In this document: in pieces, positions 55,647 to 64,000 of the stretch
How positions within the stretch are numbered: position 1 is the stretch's first letter
Layout of the letters: each line of letters opens with the position of its first letter
Origin: Phycomyces blakesleeanus NRRL 1555(-)
Lineage: Eukaryota; Mucoromycota; Mucoromycetes; Mucorales; Phycomycetaceae
Assembly: GCF_001638985.1 (NCBI RefSeq)
Contig: NW_017265144.1
Span: 1,364,001 to 1,428,000, forward strand
Direction of reading: 5' to 3'
Length of the DNA: 64,000 nucleotides
Position numbers and translations under genes: made by a program
Notes under the pieces: generated by a model
What the model was told of the DNA's origin: nothing
Seen by the model: the letters and a program-made list of their open reading frames with translations, nothing else
Database searches by the model: none

Positions 55647-57451
55647 TTATGAATATGTACTCCAGTCTACAGCAGTTTTCTCGGCTAAACCAAGGCAGAG
55701 TTCAACATGGGAAGTGGTTGGACGACGAATGACACTCCGGATGGCCTGATCCAAAGGAAAGACAAGGTCATTTTTCGCATTGGAGACAATGATACGTTTT
55801 CCTGCGGGAGGGGATCCTGTCATGTCGAGCTCAGCCAGGAGGTCTCGAAAGGTAAAGGCGTCTGTGATTGCGAGGTTGCGGATGTAATACATTGGCGACG
55901 AGTCTGACTGAGGTACACTGCGGAGAGAAACCGTCTCGACTGCCGGAGGGGGAGACAACGGCATTGAGGGAGAAGGAGTGATTGATATATGAGGCTGAGG
56001 TAAAGAAGCAAGAGTATGCGAGCGAGAATGAAGAGGTGGAAGCTGGGATGAAAAACTGTCATGATGTGATGACGATGACGATTGTGGAGGTGGAGGTGGA
56101 GGAGGTTGTTGCTGTTGCTGTTGCTGTTGTTGTTGCTGTTGAAGTTGTTGATTATGATGATGAGAAGAAGTAGAGGAAGTAGGAGGAAGAGGAGGAGGGT
56201 GAGAATGAGGATGAGGAGAGCGCGGATTGGCAGATGGTTGAACAGACACAGATGGCGAGGGAGGATGGTGATGAGAAAGAAAGGCGGTCGAGGATGCATA
56301 GAGCGGAGTAGAGGCCGACTGGTGAAGTTTGTGATCCATGTGTTTGTTGAGTCTCTTGCGCTTGAGAGAGGTCGAGGGTGTCATGGATGAAAAATCAGGC
56401 GATGGTTCGTGACGGTAGTGGTTGTCTTGGTAAGAGATTTCTCTAACTTTGGCAGCAAGTCCACCGTTGACTACCTCGGCCAATGGATGTTGGTGGTGAA
56501 CTGCATATGGATAGGGGTCCAAGTAAGGGGTAGGCTGTTGTTGCTGTTGCTGTTGCTGTTGTTGCTGCTGCTGCTGCTGTTGATGATGATTGTGCTGTTG
56601 CTGTTGGTGGCGGTGATCCTCGGTTATGTCCATTCCATTCGAGTCGGCGGGTGAGGGCGGGGCCTTGCTGCGTTCAAACCGCTTCTTGGCCCGGTACAGC
56701 GTGCTCGAGTGAGCCTTGCACAGTGACACCTCCGACAGATGACGAAGACCCTGTACACTCCCGTCTTCTTTGCGGAATATCGCATGCGCATTCTCGGACA
56801 ACCATCCCATTGTAAAATCATGGTCTTCCTTGTCTTGAGGATTCAGCTTTTTGGCTCTTGAATCAAGACTTCCTTCTGGCAAGTTCTTTCCTCGGCGGGG
56901 TTGCATCTCATTACACTCACAATCTGTCCCGTAATACTAATAGCAAGAAACGACCCAGAAAAAAAATTACACGCACAAATACACGAACACACAAACACAA
57001 GCACACGAACACGAACACGAACACGAACACAGATACAAAGAAGTGTATATATAGAAAGTATAGAGAACGATGGTTAGAATTGATGGCAATATATACATAT
57101 TGCTATTCAAATAAAGTAAAATGTTTTATATATATATAATAAAAAAGATGAAGCATATGTGTGTACTTACTTTGGAGCAAGTGAAGCATATGCTGCAGAT
57201 CACACACGCATTCTAGGGTGGCGTTAGGCACACTCTTTCATTTTCTTCGACTTTTGTCACCCTTATGTATATACACTTGTGTGTATGTGCTTTACCTTGC
57301 GAACTGCCAAACGAGGTTGTCCACTGTGGAGTTGCATCACAGGAGGCTGGAGGCGAGTCCTCATAAGGGTGTCTTCTTGATGAGATGTTGAATGGTGCAT
57401 CGGCATGTCTGTAATCACCTGGGCAAATTGGAATAAATTGTTCTCAGTCAT
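55647..57451 (-). CDS. Cys-rich and polyQ protein of unknown function, putative regulator, three exons
   Basis: Minus-strand exons 57296-57451, 57171-57212 and 55647-56936 total 1488 nt, encoding 495 aa, with canonical splice sites. The N-terminus (MTENNLFQFAQVITDMPMHH) leads to a Cys cluster made across the two junctions: RKNACVICSICFTCSKYYGT then DCECNE, i.e. CxxCxxCxxC...CxC, a likely zinc site. A conserved-looking block follows (KKLNPQDKEDHDFTMGWLSE, GLRHLSEVSLCKAHSSTLYR). Then come long low-complexity tracts: His/Gln (two polyQ runs), Ser/Pro and His-rich. The last ~95 residues form another ordered block (YYIRNLAITDAFTFRDLLAE, GKRIIVSNAKNDLVFPLDQA, TTSHVELCLGLAEKTAVDWS). The architecture suggests a nuclear regulator, but I cannot name the family. 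Confidence 0.75.
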
Positions 57452-60209
57452 ACACTATTGTTGCTGATGATGTCCCTTTCTTCTTGCTTGCTGTTAACTT
57501 TATGTTTCAAAAAAAATATGCGTGTGTATAATAAAGGTGTTTTCTATCTTTTAAAGGTGTAATAGGAGAGACGTCAAAATATGAATATAATAGTAATAGT
57601 TTTATATATAAAATATACAAAATATAGTTTAATGTAATATAAAGAAGTGTCCAAAATATAAAGCGTATAAAGTGTTTAAAGTGTGTGTGTGTGTGTGTGT
57701 GTGTGTAAAGTGTGTGCGAGACAATTAAGAAAAAGAAAAAAAAAAAGAAGGGGAGAGAAAGAGAGACGAAAAAGGAGACGTTGAAATTGAAAGGAGAAAA
57801 TAAAAAATAAAAAATAAAAATAAAAAAAAAAGAAGGTGAAAGTGAAAATAAGCAAGGGGCGTTCGAGGCCCTTCTCTTCTATGTAAAAAATAAATAAAAA
57901 AATAAAATATATATATATATAAATAGTACTATATATAAATATATAAAAAAGTGGGTACTCAAACCGAGTGCTACGACCTACCTCTTTTATTATTATTTTA
58001 TTTTTTATATAAATTTCTATACAATAGTTCGCTGTGACTTGTATATATATATATATAAAAATATAATAGTAATCTTGTAATTCTTGCTGTAATTATGATT
58101 TCAATAAACCAGCAAACAATTATACTGTACAAATGCCTGGTGTATCTTGGTAATGTAATTCAAATTTGCAGCTTATTTTTCTTTATTATTTTATTTTTTG
58201 ATGATGATAATTTATTGGTTAAAGCCTTTGACACCTTTCTCAAGTACCATTCCAAATCACACATTTACAGACCAAACAGAGATGGAAAGAAATTCAACAT
58301 TGTATAGTTACACCAATAAAACAACAAAAATCACTTATATTTTTTATATCTATTCTTGGACTCCTTTTTGAGGTCTCTCAATTACAGCATGTATTCAACC
58401 ACAAGAATTGGATTTTGATTTTGATTTTGATTTTGATTTATTTATTTTGCTTATTCAACTTAATAATTTTTCATTGATTTCAATTACTCCAAAGTCAACA
58501 TCAAGATCAAAATCACTGTCAATCTAGCAGTAATTATCTTGTATGCTATCAAGAAAATTATACATAGTAGATATATAAATTTTGCCATGTAGTACCAGCA
58601 CCTCCTATAACACGGATAGTCCGGCCCGGACCGATCGTGGCATCTCACCAAAGCACCGGAACACCCGCATTCTCCCTTGATATATTTATATACATATACA
58701 TATACATATATGCATTCATAGTTGCATTCACATTCACATTCACACTCACATTTGCGTTTTGCGTTTTGCGTTTACACTTGAATAAAATAAATAAGCAAGT
58801 AATATTAATAGCAATAGCAATAGCAATAGCAATAGTGATAAGATGGCATGACATATCATTGGAACACTCACAGGATAATACAGCTGGCTTTACTATCATT
58901 ATGTGTAATAAGTCAAACATTTATTATATAAATATACACATACACATACCCTTTATCTGTATATATGTATATATATATATATAACACTTCTTTTACTTCT
59001 TGGTATCTTTTTTTAAAGAATAACTTATATGTCAAGAGCAAACTAAAAAGTGAACCAGATTCGATTTGTTTCGTTAGACCAGTCATCATTTTTTATTATT
59101 TTTATTATTTTGGAACATGGTTGCACCGAGGCACGTTGGTCCACACAGGTCAATCTTCCTTTTGAACCAAGCCCAAAAAGAAACAAAAAAAAACATAATA
59201 TTTTTGCGTGTGTGTGTGCAATATATGTTACACTCAAAAAATATATAAGAACAGCGAATCCTTTCTTTTTCTTTTCAAATAAAAAAAAGGAAATCCATGC
59301 CTTGCTATGCCTTGCTATGCCTTGCCATGCTTTGTCATGTCCTGTCAACTTACAGCTGACTTTTTCTTTCTTTCTTTTGATTTTGAAATTTTGTATACTT
59401 TTAATCGAAACAAAATCATCAATTCTTATCCAAATATTGAAAACCAAAATATATAGCAATAAATAACAAATTAGCTTTTATATATATATATTTGAATAAA
59501 TGGTTAGTAATGAGATTGTAATAGGATGTAACTGTTATTTCTTTATTAGGAGCTAGCAGCAATCTAGCAACAAATACACAAGAAAATGTGGATCGAATGG
59601 AATTGAGCTTCCGTTCTTTTAAGAGAAAAGAAAAATAAAACTGCAATGATCTAAAAATAGAATATTCCCCTTGAACTATCAAAAAAATAAAATAAAAATA
59701 AAAAAAGTAAAGCAAGAAGTTGTTTCCATGGCTACGGATTTAACTTTATTTGTTGTTGCTATAAAGTCAACACAAAAAGATAAATATGTTATGTGAATTA
59801 TAGATTTTATCAATGAAAAATATATACATTGTCATGGAGATAATGTTGTATATATTTATTTATAAAAAAAAATCCAAATAATCGGGATGTTCCGTTAATT
59901 TTTTTTTTTTTACCTATTTTTCCCTCTAACATTTTGCTTTTTTTCTTACATTACATATATAAATATATATTTTATCTTCTTATTCTTCTCTTTCTCCTTG
60001 TTCTTAGTTGTAAATTTCCCTATTTTTTTTTCTTTTTCTTTTTTTGTGCACGGACTGTGTGACAGCAATCCATGCCTACCGAGCATTTGATAGCCAATTC
60101 TATAATTATTATTAGTAGCAGAGGTAGAAGGAGTAGTAATAGTAGTAATAGTAGCAATAATAAAGATATTATTGTGATAATTATCACAAGGGAAACAAAA
60201 TGACATATC

Positions 60210-60259
<50 letters not shown>

Positions 60260-62780
60260 TGAGTGAATATGAGTGTGTGAGTGTGAGGCATAAATATCAT
60301 GTCATTTGTTAAAACAATCATCCTTGGAACCAAAAAAAGAAAGTCTTTTTGAAATCTGTAATATTAAGTGTATAAAAGTGATCTCTATATTTTGTATATG
60401 TTTTGTGATTGTGGTTGGTCGGGTAAAGTCTTGTACGCCAAACAATCAACAGAAAAAGAAAACACTGGAAACCAGTGGATTTCTCAATCACTCTTACTCA
60501 CTCACTTTTTCTCTCATTTTTCTCTCTTCATTTTGATTTTGATTTTGATACTCCTTTAATTTTTGCCTATCAATTAATCTGTCTATCAATCTATCCATCT
60601 AGCAATCGACTTATCAATTAATCTATTGGCCAATTTGTCAGGTATCCTACCAATCAGTATGTCTATCAATAATAAAGCAATTGAAAACATAACATTTTTG
60701 GCTTTTTTCTATCTTTCTCTCATTCTTTTTATTGATAGCTGATAGTTCTCCTATGTAAATATTCAATTGTAATCACTTAACCAATTGGTGGATATCGATT
60801 TAATGTGAGTCGAATTGCCATGTACCCTAAGGAATTGTAACAACCAATAGGAACTTTTTTTTATCTTATATATATATTCAGAAATGTGTATATATGTGTG
60901 TGTGGGAAAATTGTTAATTATTTCTCGATTTTTTTGACAAACAGAATTCCTTCGATCTTTTTATCATTCAATGTAAAAAGAGAACCCGGATCTCTGGAGT
61001 CAAGGATGATACATTAATTGTCACAGTGCTTAGAATGATCATTTTCCTTTTCATTTTCATTAGCATTTATTTAATATATTCTTTTGTCTACCAATTGAAG
61101 TGTACTGTAGATCTTGACAATTGTTAATAAGTGAATTCATACGTATATATATCTTCTCTCTCCTTTTATCTCTCCTTATCCTTTGCTTTTTTTATTTGGA
61201 ATTTAATCTTATACATGTACATATAACTCTTTACTCCGGAAAAACAAACCGACAAGCATGTGTAGTTTTGTAAGATATATATATATATATATAAATACAT
61301 AAAACAAAACGCAAAACAAAATACATGTTTATACATATAAAGAAAATCTCGGAGCATCAAACGAAACAGGGAAGTAACAATACACAGCTTTTTTATTTTC
61401 TTTAAAAAAAAGGGACTATATATATGTGTGTGTAAGGTTGAATCTAAAGTATGTGCTTTAGAAGAAAAGGAAAAAAAAAAGGCTACATCCCCAAAGCAGA
61501 AAGATCAAGACAATATATGTAGAATTTCATTGAATTTCATTAATAATTACACAATTTGAAACAAACTTAAAGTCAAAATGAAGAAATAAGGAAGAACAAG
61601 ATTCAAACTTGCAGTAAGTGTATACATATAGTAGTAATAATAATAGTAAAAAAAATACCAGACATTCAAATTTGCATATGAAGATGATATTCATTTATTA
61701 ATATTATTATAGTTGAAACAAAGATTTTAAGATCAATGGGTATAGAAATTGAGGTGAAATCTGGTGGGACAAAGACTGTCATTGGAATATAGAAAAAGGA
61801 TTAGTTCCGGTAAAAACAGCTCACTTTTATATATATACATATTTGCTATAATTGCTCTTCTTCTCTTTGTGCATGTGTGCATGTATACATAAGTGCGAGA
61901 GTATGTATGAGTGTACTTGCGTGAGTTTGAGTATGCTTGTATGTGAGTACATGTATGAGAGAGATAGAGATAGTATAATATCTATAAAAAGTTAGTATAA
62001 TATTACAGATAGATAATCACTCTAAAGTACCATTTTGTACTTGACAATTAGAATCAGATCTTGATTCAGGTATCGTTTTTTTTTTAATATGGTAGAATAC
62101 AAGAGATTATCACAAATGTACGAATGTACACATATATTCACATTCACATACATTCACCCACACACACATATATATATATATAATATAAGAACAAGGTTTA
62201 TATTAGCTTATGGTCTGTTCTCAAACACATATTCACTGTGTGTTTCTACAAATTTAAAAAGGAATATCAAAACAATGTAGTCAGTGCTCAATTTAATGAT
62301 ATGGTTGGGAAATTCATATATATATATATATTACTATACACCAAATCAAACGCTGACTATAAATTATTGTCTACTATAATATTAATGCACAAAAAAAAGA
62401 AGTTCTGGTGTAAATGTCTGGAACCTTTAGAAGAAAATAGGAACCCAATAAAGCTTTGGTCCTTAAATCAATAAATAAGCTGGTCAGCAAGAAAAAACTT
62501 TATATTTGGTAGTGATTTTCCTCATACAAAAAAAAAGTGAATTGACACTAGATCCTGTTTGTTGGATGTGGGTAGGAGATTAGCCCATCGAAAGACAGTA
62601 ATGAGCAATCTTAACAAATATGGGTGTAAATGTCTATTTGAAAGGAAACACCTCTCATTTCTAACTATATCATAAAATATACGATGGTATACTTATCTAC
62701 AACGAAAATACTCTTTGTCATAATTCAATACTAATTAATATCTAAAAAATAATAATACTAATAATGTGCTAATAGTGACA
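57452..62780. other. Long gene-poor region rich in microsatellites
   Basis: No gene can be supported on either strand. Simple repeats: (GT)n at 57682-57706, (AT)n near 57907-57920 and 58043-58054, TTGATT/GATTTT at 58411-58440, CATTCA hexamers at 58720-58756, AATAGC hexamers at 58805-58836, TATGCCTTGC decamers at 59297-59330, (GT)n-(GA)n at 60224-60260, and many AT tracts. A relatively GC-rich island at 58612-58675 (CGGATAGTCCGGCCCGGACC and on) stands out. ORFs up to 138 codons (59043-59466, both strands) have no features. Confidence 0.55.
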
Positions 62781-62975
62781 TGACCATCAAATAGCCAAAA
62801 TCTCAGTCCTACTGGGAGTACCTGGAGATATTTGTATCGAGCAATAAGGGCAAAAGTACCTGGCCCAAAAACTCTTAATGAATTAGACATAGCCACTAAT
62901 AAAGAATGGAAACAAATACCAGTTGAGGTGTGCAAGACACATTGTATGGTTGTGTCAAGCTGCATTACACTATAG
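62781..62975 (+). pseudogene. Tc1/mariner-type transposase C-terminal remnant
   Basis: A 64-codon plus-strand frame reads PSNSQNLSPTGSTWRYLYRA then KTLNELDIATNKEWKQIPVE and VCKTHCMVVSSCITL before TAG. It aligns with the usual Tc1 block W-P-x-x-S-P-D-L-N-P-I-E...L...W..IP.E. The leading Trp is TGA, and the N-P-I-E carrying the catalytic Glu has become SPTG, so the piece is dead. It is unrelated in sequence to the two recent mariner copies. The upstream part of the transposase is too decayed to follow. Confidence 0.7.
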
Positions 62976-63536
62976 GGAAAAAAAGCCGATTTTAGCGAGA
63001 TTGCTGCAAGTTTTCTAGGGTATAAAGTACGTTTTAAAGTGGAAATTTATCAATTAAGCACTACTTTTTCTCTCTTTTATATATATATCCCACTTTTACC
63101 CCACCATCTTTTTGAAGTCAATCCAAAACGCCTTTTCCCAAATTCTTCAACCCAGTACAGAAATTAAAGATAATAAAACCATTCAAATCTAATAGCTTAT
63201 CATTCGGTAACAAACCCCTTTGAACCCAGGTTACACCCTATTTTATATAAACCAGATTCTTCTTATAAAACATATTAATAATTCAAAAAATATTATAGTT
63301 ATATTATGACTATCAGTTATACAAGAGGCGCGCATTACACTACAGACAAGCTGCTAATAATTTCATATTGAGGCTACCAACGCACTAAGGGGGAAAAAAG
63401 AGTCGATTCAGAGGGCGGTTTTAAAAAATGCTTATATTTTTTTCCAAATCGCCCTCGGGATCACTCCTTTTTTTCGTAGTGCTATTTTTATTTTTATTTT
63501 TCAAGTCCCCTCCCCTATTATACAGCCTCTTACCTA
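62976..63536. other. Spacer with foldback element
   Basis: No gene. It contains the 99-bp foldback at 63383-63481. A related end-like string CACTATAGGGAAAAAAAGCC starts at 62968, so a 514-bp element (62968-63481) is an alternative reading. Confidence 0.45.
63383..63481. repeat. 99-bp foldback with CACTA-starting arms
   Basis: The left arm CACTAAGGGGGAAAAAAGAG leads to CGATTCAGAGGGCGGTTTT. The reverse complement of the right arm reads CACTACGAAAAAAAGGAGTG followed by ATCCCGAGGGCGATTT. Arms of about 38 bp enclose an AT-rich loop. It is likely a MITE or a solo pair of transposon ends. Confidence 0.65.
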
Positions 63537-64000
63537 TCACTCATTATCATCTGATACACATATAATATTAACGTCTTTAATCTTTCCAAGTCTCAATTCA
63601 CCATATCCTCTGTAAAGTTTGTATTTATAGCCTATCTCTGGGTTCCCTCCATAACACAAGCGGCCATGATTTAAAGTTTGACCGATTTTTTTGGACTGAA
63701 AGTTTTGATAGTATTCATATGCAATTTTGGCTCCTTTATTTGAAAGCTTTGTAGCTTTGCGGCGATATATCCCGGAAGACCAATAGTACTCGTATGTGTT
63801 TAGCCAATCAATATTGTGAAATTCTACAATAAAGTATTTTGAATTTATCACTTTTTTTTTCGTCTGATAATGGAGCATCGTATAATTGAGACAGGAGTGT
63901 CCGACAGATGTTACATTTTATACCAAATTCTCCATATTCTGTGCTGTAATAAAGCTGGTCGATGCACAAAGTATTTGAGAGAATCTGTGCCATATCAAGT
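63537..64000 (-). pseudogene. F-box/LRR-like protein F, C-terminal part, frameshifted and cut by the window edge
   Basis: The minus-strand frame from 63993 gives LCIDQLYYSTEYGEFGIKCN then TLLSQLYDAPLSDEK. In an A9 run (63850-63858) the frame changes, and the family C-terminus continues: YFIVEFHNIDWLNTYEYYWS, KATKLSNKGAKIAYEYYQNF, GYGELRLGKIKDVNIICVSD and a stop at 63537. It is clearly a sixth member of the array, in opposite orientation, with its N-terminus beyond 64000. The single-base homopolymer difference could be a true frameshift or a sequencing error. Confidence 0.8.

Noticed and set aside
56082..56654. Plus-strand ORFs with long Leu or Val runs opposite the polyQ gene
   Set aside because: They are antisense translations of the CAG/CTG-type repeats in the spliced minus-strand gene.
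59043..59466. Overlapping 138-codon ORFs on both strands
   Set aside because: Their composition follows the base content, there are no motifs, and both strands are equally open.
1..64000. CRISPR arrays, prophage, bacterial operons
   Set aside because: None present; direct repeats found are microsatellites or transposon parts, and genes are intron-bearing and eukaryotic.

Overview
The window looks like a fungal nuclear chromosome, most likely an early-diverging fungus of the Mucorales (Phycomyces-like). Reasons: very AT-rich spacers full of AT, AAT and AAAT microsatellites; many short introns (about 50-100 bp) with GTAAGT-type donors; fungal housekeeping genes (RPT5, ZIM17-type DNL zinc finger, an ArAE_2/FUSC membrane protein, a cytochrome b5-like protein); an expanded F-box/LRR-like paralogue family; and a dense, nested transposon load (MULE, Tc1/mariner, Tnp2-type, LINE). 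The species is inferred, not shown.

Layout. 1-0.5 kb holds a decayed LINE reverse transcriptase. 4.8-17.3 kb is the housekeeping part: a small zinc-ribbon protein (+), then on the minus strand the mitochondrial DNL zinc-finger protein, a nine-or-more-exon FUSC/ArAE_2 membrane protein and the six-exon proteasomal ATPase Rpt5. 17.9-23.4 kb is a Mutator-like element (MULE) with an intact 667-aa transposase and, 62 bp downstream on the same strand, a four-exon gene that I reconstruct as an OTU-type cysteine protease. Its N-terminal tail is made of tandemly duplicated 54-nt, phase-1 exons, each encoding a K-x-E-P-L-D motif, two of them perfect SUMO-acceptor consensus sites. 24.1-24.5 kb is a MITE.

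25.1-53.3 kb is a direct array of five F-box/LRR-like paralogues (three intact, one with a single in-frame TGA, one multiply broken), with a sixth fragment on the opposite strand at the right edge. The array is split by a roughly 13.2-kb insertion (31.03-44.26 kb) bounded by inverted termini that share subterminal sequence with the MULE. Inside it lie two 99.8%-identical Tc1/mariner elements (both with the same nonsense codon in the transposase), a decayed Tnp2-type transposase, a divergently transcribed companion gene with one frameshift, a small-exon gene fragment, and an intact four-exon 263-aa gene of unknown function with a nuclease-like D...E-x-S-G pattern.

53.9-57.5 kb carries a cytochrome b5-like protein and a polyQ/Cys-rich putative regulator, both on the minus strand, separated by a G-rich tract. 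57.5-63.5 kb is gene-poor with many microsatellites, a Tc1 transposase remnant and a foldback element.

How it fits together: the left third is conserved, spliced housekeeping DNA. The middle is a birth-and-death F-box array that has served as a landing pad for successive, nested transposon insertions. Several paralogues and flanks act as internal empty-site controls that reveal the insertions.
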